Positions 9,222 through 17,912 of a stretch of 46,469 nt of DNA are shown piece after piece. Origin of the DNA: Anaerolineales bacterium (GTDB lineage: Bacteria > Chloroflexota > Anaerolineae > Anaerolineales > DRMV01); NCBI GenBank assembly GCA_026996855.1, contig JALWJZ010000060.1, forward strand, positions 1 to 46,469. The letters are read 5' to 3'. The notes under the pieces are model-generated. The model did no database searches. It was given only the letters and a program-made list of their open reading frames with translations, and was not told where the DNA came from. Position numbers and translations under genes: made by a program. The stretch's first letter is position 1; each line of letters begins with the position of its first letter.

Positions 9222-10034
9222 ATGCAAGTGGTTGCCGTCAGTCATCCCAAGGGGGGCGTGGCCAAGACGACCAGCGCCGCGGCGCTTGCCGGGGCCCTGG
9301 TGCGCATGGGCCATCGGGTGCTGGTGGTGGACCTGGACCCCCAAAGCAGTTTGACCCTGGCCTTGGGGCATCTACCGAATCGCGTTTGGCCTACCCTGGC
9401 CGAAGTGCTCCAATACCGGCATGGCCTGGAAGAGGCCGTCCACGCTACGCAGGTGAAAGGACTGGACCTGATTCCTGCCAGCCCCAAACTGGCTTTGGTT
9501 CAGCGGGAATTGCATGGCCAGGAAGATTATACGGTGCTGCGCGCGCGGTTCCGTTCCTGGTTGAACCAATCTTCCTACGACTACGTGCTCTTGGATACAC
9601 CCCCGGGCCAGGGTTTGCTCACGTTGAACGCCCTCATTCTGGCCCAACAGGTGCTCATTCCTACTCAACCCGAGTACTTTTCCGCTTACGCTTTGCGGTA
9701 CTTGCTCCAAACCATCCGTTGGGTGCGTTTGCGTTTTCAGCCCCTGTTGGCCTACCAGGCGTTCTTGACCATGTATCAATCCCGAAACCGGGCCCATGCT
9801 TGGATTCGGGCCCGCCTGGAAGTCACGTTGGGGCCGGGATTGTGCCGGACCGTCATCCCCCTGGATACCAAAGTGCGAGAAGCGGCCATCGCCGGGTTGC
9901 CCGTCACCCATTTCGCGCCCAAATCTCGGGCCGCGCGAGCCTATCTGGCTCTGGCGCAGGAGGTTTTCACCCATGAGCAACAAGCGGCAGGACGAGTTGA
10001 AGAAACGGCTGGACGCGTTGAATCTGCCCGATGA
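9222..10034 (+). CDS. ParA/Soj-family ATPase (orphan, no ParB)
   Basis: A ParA-type deviant Walker ATPase of 270 residues. The P-loop KGGVAKTT (10-17) has Ala in place of the more common Gly, and the signature Lys10 is kept. DLDPQ (switch I) and LLDTPPG (Walker B) follow. Such ATPases dimerise on ATP, bind DNA or membrane and position cargo, usually with a ParB-type partner. No parB or parS site is visible here and the gene lies inside a signalling cluster. Its 3' end overlaps the kinase gene by 62 bases. It may position the sensor or kinase assembly in the cell, as ParC-type ATPases do for chemoreceptor arrays; that role is inference. Confidence 0.88.
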   Translation: MQVVAVSHPKGGVAKTTSAAALAGALVRMGHRVLVVDLDPQSSLTLALGHLPNRVWPTLAEVLQYRHGLEEAVHATQVKGLDLIPASPKLALVQRELHGQEDYTVLRARFRSWLNQSSYDYVLLDTPPGQGLLTLNALILAQQVLIPTQPEYFSAYALRYLLQTIRWVRLRFQPLLAYQAFLTMYQSRNRAHAWIRARLEVTLGPGLCRTVIPLDTKVREAAIAGLPVTHFAPKSRAARAYLALAQEVFTHEQQAAGRVEETAGRVESAR

Positions 10035-13000
10035 ACCGGACGGACAGGAAGGGGCCCTGTCTTTTATACCGCCTGCCTCTTCCCTGGCGCCGGAAGGAGG
10101 CGTGCTGGAAACGCCTCAGGAAGAGCGGGGCTTGCGCCTGGAAGGGGATCGGTGGATCGTCACCCGCACCCCCCTCACCCCCTTTGGGTGGGGCGTGTTG
10201 CGCTCCTTGCGGACCCAGGTGTTTCCAGGTTCCGAAGACCTGCCCGCCATGCTGGCGGCCGCGGCCCAATACCAGCGCCAGCGCTTCTTGTTGGAAGCCA
10301 TTGCCTCGGAAGCCACCCGATGGGATGAAGAGGAAGTCGCCTTGGTGCGCGACGTGCTGGAACAGACCGCCTTGGCCCTGGAGTACGCGGACCTGTTCCG
10401 TCGCATCCAGGCCGCTTTGAACGAAACCGAGCGCATGTACCGGGGGACCACGGCCATCAATCAGGCTTCCACCTACGAAGAGGTGTTGGCCGCCTTGCGT
10501 GAGTTCACCATCGTGGGCCAGGATGCCCTGTACGTCTCCCTGACCTGGTTCGAACCGCCCATGACCCGGGAGCAACAACCCGAGTGGATGCGCCGGCTGG
10601 CCTACTGGAAGGCCCACGACGCGGTTCCCGACCTCCCTGAACGAGTGGAATTTGGCACCATGGCCGTGGGAGACGAAACGCCCACCCTGGAGCCTGTGGT
10701 GGTCGTGCATCCCAACGTGGAAACAGACCCCAACGTTCACCCGGCCGTGCGTCAGGTCACCCTGTTCCTGGGGGGGCGCTGTGCCCTTTGGGCACCTTTC
10801 ACCCTGGGTGAGAGCATGTTGGGGTTCCTTTACGCGGCGTATCCCGAAGAGAAACGCTTTTCCGAGGCCGAACAACGCATTTTACAGGCTTTGGTTACCC
10901 AGGCCAGCGCCCGTTTGTCCACCCTGTATCTGGGCGAGCAAACTCGCCAGGCCCTGGAGGAAACCGAGCGTCTATACAAAGCCGCGGTGGCCATTTCCGA
11001 GGCCGACACATATCAGCAATTGCTCGATGTTTTGCGGGAATACACCTTGTTTGGGAAGGAATCCCCTTCCTATATGGCCATCGTGCTCTTCGAGCCTTCG
11101 TTGACCGAGGAACGGAGGCCGGAGGTCCTGTATACCCCGGCTTATTGGACCACCTTGCCGGAAGTCCCCATCCCAGAGCGTGCTCCCTTCGCCGCCTTTT
11201 CCACTGGCGAAGAATCGCCCTTCCGCCCCGGCATGATTTTGGTCCACGAAGATGTGGAAACCGACCCCACGGTGCATCCTCCCGTGCGGGAAGTGGTGCG
11301 CGCCCTGGGAGGAAGGGCCGTGGTCATATTGGGGCTTTCCGTAGGCATGGAAATGCTGGGCTTTGCTTATGCCGTGTACCCGCAGCCCCGCACCTTCCCT
11401 GAGGGGGAAATGCGTTTCCTGGCTACCCTTGCTTCCCACCTGGCGGTGCGGGTGCAGAGCATGCGCCTGACCGAAGAAATGCGCCATCTTTTGAATCTGA
11501 CCGAGCGTCTGTACGAAGCCTCGGCTGCGCTCAATCAATCCCGTACTTTGGAAGAGGTTTTGGAGACCCTGGAGCACTATACCGTGCTGGGGCGCGATTC
11601 CCTGGGCACCCTGCTGGTTACTTTCGATCCACCCCTGCGGGAAAAAGGGGGAGAGTCCCGGGGGTATTTGGCCACCTACCGTTTGCATCAAACCAAGGCC
11701 GAGGAGTACCTCCAGCCCTGTGTCGTCACAGGCGAGGACGTGCAATACCTGCGGGACCTCTTTTTGCGTTTTTCCACCCATCGGTTGACGGATTTACGGG
11801 GTACGCCCCTGGGCGATTATTTGAATGAGTACGTGCTCCGGCAGGGGCTGGCGGCCCAGAGCGCGTTGTTCGTCCCCCTTTGGGTGGGCGACGAGGTGGT
11901 CGGTGTGGTGGTGGGCCTGTACGAGCACCCCTTCGACCTGGGCGAGGAGGAAGCCCAGGAACTTTTGGCCCTGCAGGCCCAGGTGGCCGTGCGGGTGGAT
12001 GGCTTGTTGCATCACGAGCGGGCACAAAATCTGGCCCAACAATTGCGCACCGTGGCGGAAATCGCCCGGGATATCGGCGCTGCCCTTTCCGTGCAGGAAC
12101 TGCTGGACAAGGCCGTGGAACTCATCCGGGAGCGCTTCGACCTGTACCATGTCTCGGTGTTCCTTCTGGATCCGCAAGGCCTTTATGCCGAGGTGCAGGC
12201 TTCCACCGGCCCGGCTGGTGAGGTCATGAAACGCAGTGGGCATCGCTTGGCCGTGGGTTCGCCTTCGGTGGTGGGGCAGGCTGTGGCCCAGGGCCGCCCG
12301 GTGGTGGTCAACGCTGTGGAACAATCCCCCATTTACCGTCCCAATCCGTTGCTCCCCGAGACCCAGTCCGAAGCCGCCATTCCTTTGAAGGTGGGTGAGC
12401 GCATCCTGGGCGCGCTGGACGTGCAATCCACCCGGAAGTTTGCCTTCACCGAAACGTCGGTGCAGGTGTTCCAACTCCTTGCGGACCAGTTGGCTATTGC
12501 GGTGGAAAGCGCTCGGGCCTACGACCTCTCCCGTCGGGCGTTGGAAGAAATGCGTCGAGCGGACGAACTCAAGACCCAATTCCTGGCCAACATGAGCCAC
12601 GAGTTGCGCACGCCCCTCAACTCCATCATCGGTTTTTCCCGCATCATCCTCAAAGGGATTGACGGCCCCATTACCGAGCAACAGCGTCAGGACCTGGAAG
12701 CCATTTACAACGCAGGTCAACACTTGCTTGGGCTTATCAACGACATTCTGGACCTGTCCAAAATCGAAGCCGGGAAGATGGAGTTGGTCTTCGAAGAAGT
12801 GGACCTCAAGGAGGTGCTGGAAGGCGTGCTTTCCACCACACGAGGTTTGCTCAAGGATAAGCCCGTGGAACTGAGGGTGGACATCGCACCCGAACTGCCT
12901 CCGATTTCCGCGGACGCCAAGCGTATCCGGCAGATTTTGCTCAACGTGCTTTCCAACGCGGCCAAGTTCACCGAAAAAGGCTTCATCCGCGTGCAGATGC

Positions 13001-14046
13001 ATCCCACCGTTTCCCGAGTGGGCTTGCGCGAAGTGCTGATTGTGGTGGAAGATACCGGCCCCGGCATTCCCAAAGAGGCCCAGGAACGGCTTTTCACCCC
13101 CTTCTACCAGGCCGATGCGGCCATTACCCGGGCCGTGGGCGGTACCGGGCTGGGGTTGGCCATTACCCGCCACCTGGTGGAACTGCACGGCGGCCGTATC
13201 TGGATTGAAAGCGAAGAGGGCCAGGGAACCAAGGTGTTCATCACCCTCCCCGTGACCACGGGGGAAGCCGCCCGTGCCGCTTTTACTGTGGTTTTCGACG
13301 TGGAATCCCACGTGGAAACCTATCGGGAATACTTCGGGCCGAAAGGTTATCGGGTGGTGGGCACTTTGGATCCCAAGGAATTCCAGGCCCGGGTGTTGGC
13401 CCTGAACCCCTTTGCCCTGGTCATCAACCCCTTCCTGCCGGACCGTCAGGGCCTGCAATTGCTTTACCAGTTGCAGGTTACGGAAGAGACACGGCGGGCG
13501 CCCACCTTGCTGGCCACGCTGGTGGAAGAACGGCGCCTTTTCCTGCCGCCTTTCGTGGGCTTCTACACCAAACCCATCGAGGACACCGACCTGGCCTTCT
13601 TGCAAATGTGGGCCAGGGCTTCCGGACATACCGGGCCGATGCGTCTCTTGGTGGTGGAACGGGATACCGCTCATGCCGAAAATTTGCAAACACTGCAAAA
13701 GCGGCTGGTGGACGTGGAAATGGACATCGTGGCGACCTACAACGAAGCCTTCGAGCGCTTTCGCCAGGGGAATTACCAGGCGGCCATGGTGGACCTTCTG
13801 GCCGGTGGCGATATGACGGCCTTTTTGAACCTGGTGCTACGCCAGACGGAGGCCGGCGAAACGCCCTTCCCGGTGGTGGGCGTCATGGACCGGATGCTCA
13901 CGCCGGAAACCTGGGGCCTGTTGGACTTGTTGGTCCGGCAATGGTGGCGCTCCTACATGTACAGCCTGGACGACGGCCTGGCCCAGATGGAACGCTATTT
14001 TGCCTACTTCAACCTGCTTCAGCGGGAGCAGCCAATGAGCGCCTGA
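9973..14046 (+). CDS. Multi-GAF hybrid histidine kinase with two C-terminal receiver-like domains
   Basis: A cytoplasmic-looking kinase of 1357 residues. Residues 1-135 are unassigned. Three homologous GAF-like repeats of about 180 residues follow (about 150-320, 326-500, 505-690), each opening with an ET/LTERLY-type helix, then a canonical GAF at about 690-855. HisKA has the phospho-acceptor His876 in MSHELRTPLN. HATPase has Asn995, Asp1027 in DTGPGIP and GGTGLGLA at 1056-1063. Two receiver-like domains close the protein: the first (about 1097-1205) has Asn1152 where the phosphoacceptor Asp should be, and the second (about 1218-1330) keeps an Asp in AMVDLL. The start at 9973 is chosen for GGAGG eight bases upstream; the frame is open further upstream inside parA. 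It is the only kinase in the cluster, so it probably serves the two receivers at its head. Confidence 0.93.
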   Translation: MSNKRQDELKKRLDALNLPDEPDGQEGALSFIPPASSLAPEGGVLETPQEERGLRLEGDRWIVTRTPLTPFGWGVLRSLRTQVFPGSEDLPAMLAAAAQYQRQRFLLEAIASEATRWDEEEVALVRDVLEQTALALEYADLFRRIQAALNETERMYRGTTAINQASTYEEVLAALREFTIVGQDALYVSLTWFEPPMTREQQPEWMRRLAYWKAHDAVPDLPERVEFGTMAVGDETPTLEPVVVVHPNVETDPNVHPAVRQVTLFLGGRCALWAPFTLGESMLGFLYAAYPEEKRFSEAEQRILQALVTQASARLSTLYLGEQTRQALEETERLYKAAVAISEADTYQQLLDVLREYTLFGKESPSYMAIVLFEPSLTEERRPEVLYTPAYWTTLPEVPIPERAPFAAFSTGEESPFRPGMILVHEDVETDPTVHPPVREVVRALGGRAVVILGLSVGMEMLGFAYAVYPQPRTFPEGEMRFLATLASHLAVRVQSMRLTEEMRHLLNLTERLYEASAALNQSRTLEEVLETLEHYTVLGRDSLGTLLVTFDPPLREKGGESRGYLATYRLHQTKAEEYLQPCVVTGEDVQYLRDLFLRFSTHRLTDLRGTPLGDYLNEYVLRQGLAAQSALFVPLWVGDEVVGVVVGLYEHPFDLGEEEAQELLALQAQVAVRVDGLLHHERAQNLAQQLRTVAEIARDIGAALSVQELLDKAVELIRERFDLYHVSVFLLDPQGLYAEVQASTGPAGEVMKRSGHRLAVGSPSVVGQAVAQGRPVVVNAVEQSPIYRPNPLLPETQSEAAIPLKVGERILGALDVQSTRKFAFTETSVQVFQLLADQLAIAVESARAYDLSRRALEEMRRADELKTQFLANMSHELRTPLNSIIGFSRIILKGIDGPITEQQRQDLEAIYNAGQHLLGLINDILDLSKIEAGKMELVFEEVDLKEVLEGVLSTTRGLLKDKPVELRVDIAPELPPISADAKRIRQILLNVLSNAAKFTEKGFIRVQMHPTVSRVGLREVLIVVEDTGPGIPKEAQERLFTPFYQADAAITRAVGGTGLGLAITRHLVELHGGRIWIESEEGQGTKVFITLPVTTGEAARAAFTVVFDVESHVETYREYFGPKGYRVVGTLDPKEFQARVLALNPFALVINPFLPDRQGLQLLYQLQVTEETRRAPTLLATLVEERRLFLPPFVGFYTKPIEDTDLAFLQMWARASGHTGPMRLLVVERDTAHAENLQTLQKRLVDVEMDIVATYNEAFERFRQGNYQAAMVDLLAGGDMTAFLNLVLRQTEAGETPFPVVGVMDRMLTPETWGLLDLLVRQWWRSYMYSLDDGLAQMERYFAYFNLLQREQPMSA

Positions 14047-14140
14047 CCCGGAGTTCCGGGACCACAGGGCCGCAGCGGTCGCGTTCCTCGGGGTTCGTCT
14101 TTTGGGAAACCGGCAAAGCAGGAAAGACCGGGGTAGCACG

Positions 14141-14171
14141 TCAAGCATTGGACGAGCCGTCCAATGCTTGA
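14141..14171 (+). terminator. Hairpin after the signalling cluster
   Basis: A perfect 13-bp stem with loop GAGCC, located 95 bases after the kinase stop and followed by TTCTGTCT, a modest U-rich tail. It probably ends the signalling transcript. The rest of 14047-14246 holds no gene that I can see. Confidence 0.5.
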
Positions 14172-14246
14172 TTCTGTCTGAGGGTGTGACGGAGCCCATG
14201 CGGCATCCATCCCTTGTTCCGTTTGCAATGGATTGGAGGTCAGGAG

Positions 14247-15920
14247 ATGCAGATTGACGTACAGGCGCGATGCCTGGATTGTGGTCATCAGGTGCCTTAT
14301 ACCTCGGGCCTGACGCACTGCCCCAAGTGCGGAAGCGCCTGGCTGGAAGCGGTGTACGACTACGATGTTGTGCGTCGCCTTTGGACGGAACAGATGGCTT
14401 ACCGCCCCTTCGACCTGTGGCGCTACCACGAGTTGCTCCCCGTGGAAGAAGTGCCGCCACCCATGCACATGGGTGAAGGGGGAACCCCCCTGTTCCCGGT
14501 CCAGAACCTGGGGATGATGCTCAAACAGCCGAACATTTACGTCAAAGACGAACGTCAGAACCCTACCTCGTCCTTCAAAGACCGGCAGGCCGCGGTCACC
14601 ATAGCCGTGCTCAAGGAAGCGGGCTTGACCGACGTGGTGGTGGCCTCCACGGGGAACGTGGCCATTGCCTATTCGGCGTATGCCTCCCGGGCCGGCATCA
14701 AACTCTGGGCTTTCGTTTCCTCTTCGGTACCTTTGGAAAAGATGCGGGAAATCGCCATTTACGGCACCCAGGTGGTCAAAGTAACCGGAACGTACGACCA
14801 GACGAAACAGGTAGCCGCGCGCTTTGCCCAGGAGCGGGGGCTGTACCTGGACCGGGGGGCGCGTTCCATCCCCACGGTGGAATCCATGAAGACCCTGGCT
14901 TTTGAAATCGCCGAGCAACTGGCCATTTTGCAGCCCACTTCCCGGTATGGCGGGCGGCGATGGGTAGCGCCGGATTGGTACGTACAGGCCGTCAGCGGTG
15001 GCCTGGGTCCCTTAGGGGTAGCCAAAGGGTTTCGGGAACTGTATCGCATGGGCTTAATTGACAAGATGCCCAAACTGGCCATTGTGCAATCCGCGGGGTG
15101 CGATCCCATGGTCCGGGCCTGGGAGAAGGACAGCCCCCAGCCCGAGGACGTGGCCGTGCCCCACACCCACATCACCACCCTGGGCACAGGCCGACCGGGC
15201 CGCACTTACACCCTGTTGTACGAGTACGTCAAAGAGCATGGCGGCATCTTCTTACGGGTGACGGATGAAGAAGCCTTCCGGGCCATGCACATGATGGCCA
15301 AGATGGAAGGGCTTTCCATGGAGCCCGCGGCTGCGGTGGCCTTCGCCGGGTTGACGCAATTGGTGCGGCAAGGCGTCATTCAGCCCCATGAAACCGTGGT
15401 GGTGAATTGTACCGGCCACACCATGCCCATCGAATCCCACATTTTGGGTGAGAAATGGGCCGAGGAAGTGACCGCGGAAGAAGCCCTGGCCGAAGATTTC
15501 CCCAGTGAAGGGTTGCTGACCGCGCTGTCCGGCCTTTCACCCCAGTATCATGCCAAGGTGCTCATCGTGGACGACCACGAACCGGCCCGTATCCTCTTCC
15601 GCCGAATTTTGCAATCCTTGGGGAATTACCAGTTGCTGGAAGCGCCCGACGGCCCCACGGCCTTGCGCCTGGCGAAGGAAGCGAAACCCAACCTCATCAT
15701 CCTGGACCTGATGATGCCGGGCATGGACGGTTTCCAGGTGCTGGAGGCCTTGAAGGCCGACCCGGAAACCGCGCACATCCCTGTGATTGTGGTCACGGCC
15801 AAGCACCTGACCGAAGCCGAACACCGGCGCATTGAAGCCCTGGCGCGTTCCTTGCTTTTCAAAGGGGAGTTCTTGAGCGACGAGTTCTTCGAGGAGATTC
15901 GGGCGCTCCTGGAAGAATAA
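14247..15920 (+). CDS. thrC: Threonine synthase-like PLP enzyme fused to a C-terminal receiver domain
   Basis: Threonine synthase converts O-phosphohomoserine to threonine using PLP. Residues 1-30 hold a zinc-ribbon-like CxxC...CxxC (CLDC, CPKC). The PLP lysine is Lys111 in NPTSSFKDRQ, followed by ASTGN, a glycine-rich SGGLGPLG phosphate site, and VVNCTGH near residue 400. The enzyme part ends near 420. A full receiver domain then runs from about 436 to 557 with Asp442-Asp443, phosphoacceptor Asp487 in LDLMMPGMDG, a switch Thr in VVTAK and Lys539. Threonine synthases are normally 350-430 residues and end without a receiver. The frame is continuous with no stop at the junction. The start at 14247 follows GGAGGTCAGG; an upstream in-frame codon at 14214 lacks this. 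Regulation of the enzyme by phosphorylation is inference. Confidence 0.88.
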   Translation: MQIDVQARCLDCGHQVPYTSGLTHCPKCGSAWLEAVYDYDVVRRLWTEQMAYRPFDLWRYHELLPVEEVPPPMHMGEGGTPLFPVQNLGMMLKQPNIYVKDERQNPTSSFKDRQAAVTIAVLKEAGLTDVVVASTGNVAIAYSAYASRAGIKLWAFVSSSVPLEKMREIAIYGTQVVKVTGTYDQTKQVAARFAQERGLYLDRGARSIPTVESMKTLAFEIAEQLAILQPTSRYGGRRWVAPDWYVQAVSGGLGPLGVAKGFRELYRMGLIDKMPKLAIVQSAGCDPMVRAWEKDSPQPEDVAVPHTHITTLGTGRPGRTYTLLYEYVKEHGGIFLRVTDEEAFRAMHMMAKMEGLSMEPAAAVAFAGLTQLVRQGVIQPHETVVVNCTGHTMPIESHILGEKWAEEVTAEEALAEDFPSEGLLTALSGLSPQYHAKVLIVDDHEPARILFRRILQSLGNYQLLEAPDGPTALRLAKEAKPNLIILDLMMPGMDGFQVLEALKADPETAHIPVIVVTAKHLTEAEHRRIEALARSLLFKGEFLSDEFFEEIRALLEE

Positions 15921-15978
15921 CCCGGTGGAGGGGTCTCGGTGCCTGTTCGGTCGCCCGGCGTGGTTTTTCAGATTCGTC

Positions 15979-16938
15979 ATGTTGAAACGTCATGAGCAGT
16001 TTTTCGGGCGTTTCTCACGCAGCCAGCAGGGTTTCGTTTCCGCCTTGGCTGCGGCTTTCTTCATGGGGTTGACCCCTGTCTTTGGGAAACGCGCGCTGGA
16101 TGCCGGGCTGCCTCCCTTTGCCGTGGCCGCTTTTCGCACCTTGCTGGCCGCGTTTTTGATGGGTCTGTGGCTGTACCGGTGGAAGCGATGGCGGGGGTTT
16201 TACATTCACCCTTTGGGTCTGGCCGGGGCGCTGTTGGCCGGAGGACTGAACGGTTTGGGTTCCCTCTTTTTCTACCTCTCCCTCCAGCCCCTGGGTGCCG
16301 CGTTGGGGCAGTTGTTGTTTTCCCTGCATCCGATTTTTCTGTTGCTTTGGGTGTGGCTGGACCGGGAACCCATTTCGGCCCTGACGGTGGTGCGGGTCGG
16401 GCTGGCCGTGCCCACCGTGTACTTGTTGACCCAACCGGGCGACGTGGGCACGGTGAACTGGGCCGCGGTGGGAATGATGCTGTTGGCTTCGGCCCTGTAC
16501 GCGTTGCACGTGCCGATAAACCGTCGGGTGCTGTTCGAGGCCCCTTCCCCCACGGTAACCTTTTACACCCTGACGGCCATGAGCGTCGTCGTGGTGGTGG
16601 CCTACGCGTTCCTGGGGCCTTATGTGGTGCCCAATACCTGGGAGCAATGGCGCCCTTTGTTGCTGCTGGCCTTGGTTACCTTTCTCTCCCGTCTCACCCT
16701 GTTCATGGGGGTCAAGCGTTTGGGGAGTTTGCACACCATGCTCCTCACCCTGGCCGAGTTAGGCGTGACCCTGTTCTTCGCCCATTGGTGGCTGGGGGAG
16801 CGTTTGCGTCCCTTGCAATGGGCAGGCGTTTTGGGTTTGGCCGTGATTCTGTTGTTGGGGGTGTATGACCGGGCCACGGACCGCTCCACGGCCCGGCCGC
16901 GGCGTGGGGGGTGGTTGGAGTGGTTGCAATGGCGATGA
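15979..16938 (+). CDS. EamA/DMT-superfamily transporter
   Basis: An integral membrane protein of about 319 residues with roughly ten hydrophobic segments arranged as two EamA repeats (about 18-150 and 170-300), characteristic of drug/metabolite exporters of the inner membrane. A motif like GLTPVFGKRALDAGLPP in the first helix region fits the family. The substrate cannot be told. The start is uncertain: ATG at 15979 or GTG at 15925, neither with a strong ribosome site. It follows the threonine synthase fusion by 58 bases, so co-transcription is possible; export of an amino acid would fit the context but is speculation. Confidence 0.85.
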   Translation: MLKRHEQFFGRFSRSQQGFVSALAAAFFMGLTPVFGKRALDAGLPPFAVAAFRTLLAAFLMGLWLYRWKRWRGFYIHPLGLAGALLAGGLNGLGSLFFYLSLQPLGAALGQLLFSLHPIFLLLWVWLDREPISALTVVRVGLAVPTVYLLTQPGDVGTVNWAAVGMMLLASALYALHVPINRRVLFEAPSPTVTFYTLTAMSVVVVVAYAFLGPYVVPNTWEQWRPLLLLALVTFLSRLTLFMGVKRLGSLHTMLLTLAELGVTLFFAHWWLGERLRPLQWAGVLGLAVILLLGVYDRATDRSTARPRRGGWLEWLQWR

Positions 16939-16941
16939 AAA

Positions 16942-16972
16942 ACGTTGAGAGGGCTTTTGGCCCTCTCAACGT
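16942..16972 (-). terminator. Intrinsic terminator of the L21-L27-L31 operon
   Basis: A perfect 13-bp stem (16942-16954 with 16960-16972) just after the rpmE stop. Read on the minus strand it is followed by TTTTTC. It also sits at the 3' end of the EamA gene on the plus strand but has no U-tract in that direction. Confidence 0.8.
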
Positions 16973-16974
16973 CC

Positions 16975-17448
16975 TCATACGGGAACGGCCTCCGCGGCCT
17001 CGGGCAGGGTGAACCCTTCTTTGCGCAGCACCTTGCGCAATTCGATGAACCCCTGATGGCCCAGGCCCTTGGTTTCTACCAGGACTTTGGGGTCTTCCTC
17101 CATCTGGGCCAGAAGGTCGCCCACGGTTTTGTACCCGGCGCTGGTCAGGGCTTCGATGTATCCAGCCTGCAAGGGCAGGTCCGCCACCGGGCGCTCCGGT
17201 GAGCGGCGCAACCGAGCCTTGCGCTCCTGTTCTTGTTTGTAGGCTTCGGCTGCCTTCAATCGCTTCATGAAGCGGTCCACCTGGCCTTCCGTGTCCACGA
17301 TGCGTTGGGTGCCGGTGTAGAAAGGATGGCATTGGGAACACACTTCCACCCGGATGACCTTCACCGTTGCGCCGGTGGTCCAGGTGTTGCCGCAGGCGCA
17401 AATGACCTGTGCGTCCCAGTAGTATTCGGGGTGAATGCCTTTTTTCAT
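16975..17448 (-). CDS. rpmE: Ribosomal protein L31 with C-terminal alphaCTD-like domain
   Basis: Residues 1-70 are a zinc-binding L31 of the large subunit ([10 protein letters not shown]; Cys17, Cys19, Cys37, Cys40). The usual length is about 65-90 residues, but this protein has 157. After a charged linker (71-87), residues 88-148 resemble the C-terminal domain of RNA polymerase alpha, a helix-hairpin-helix fold: a [16 protein letters not shown]-type helix, YKTVGDLL, then [15 protein letters not shown]. The family resemblance is by eye. It is the third gene of a minus-strand unit after rplU and rpmA, 134 bases downstream of rpmA, and ends at a strong terminator. Whether the extra domain binds rRNA, DNA or a protein is unknown. 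Confidence 0.9.
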   Translation of the reverse strand: MKKGIHPEYYWDAQVICACGNTWTTGATVKVIRVEVCSQCHPFYTGTQRIVDTEGQVDRFMKRLKAAEAYKQEQERKARLRRSPERPVADLPLQAGYIEALTSAGYKTVGDLLAQMEEDPKVLVETKGLGHQGFIELRKVLRKEGFTLPEAAEAVPV

Positions 17449-17582
17449 GGTCTGCTCCCTGTTGCAAGGATGAAAGGCAAAAACATACGTGCATTCGGCG
17501 GCCTGGTCTGGCAGGTAGGGCCGAAGGGCAATGGCTCATGCCCCAGGCCCGCCTGAAACACAGCCGTGCCTTCTGGCAGGGT

Positions 17583-17864
17583 TCAGTCCCCGGCCACCGT
17601 GGCGACTTCGCTCAAGGGGAGCACGCTCACCCGTTTGCGGCCCCCGGAGATGGTTTCAAACTTGACGATGCCGTCCACCTTGGCGTACAGGGTGTAGTCT
17701 CGACCCACCCCTACGTTGCGGCCGGGCTTGAACTTGGTGCCCCGCTGCCGCACCAAAATGTGGCCGGCGCGCACGAACTGGCCGCCGTAGCGTTTGACGC
17801 CCAGGCGTTTGGAGATGCTGTCGCGTCCGTTGCGGCTGGAACCGCTACCCTTTTTGTGTGCCAT
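17583..17864 (-). CDS. rpmA: Ribosomal protein L27
   Basis: L27 of 93 residues, the large-subunit protein whose N-terminus reaches the peptidyl transferase centre. The protein begins directly with [16 protein letters not shown], so it lacks the cleavable N-terminal extension seen in Firmicutes. [16 protein letters not shown] and GRDYTLYA are typical. The ribosome site is GGAGGG. It lies 48 bases after rplU in the common rplU-rpmA order. Confidence 0.97.
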   Translation of the reverse strand: MAHKKGSGSSRNGRDSISKRLGVKRYGGQFVRAGHILVRQRGTKFKPGRNVGVGRDYTLYAKVDGIVKFETISGGRKRVSVLPLSEVATVAGD

Positions 17865-17912
17865 ACCCTTACCCTCCGTTTCGTAACGAAGCGTTTGCCA
17901 ATCTCCATCCGG

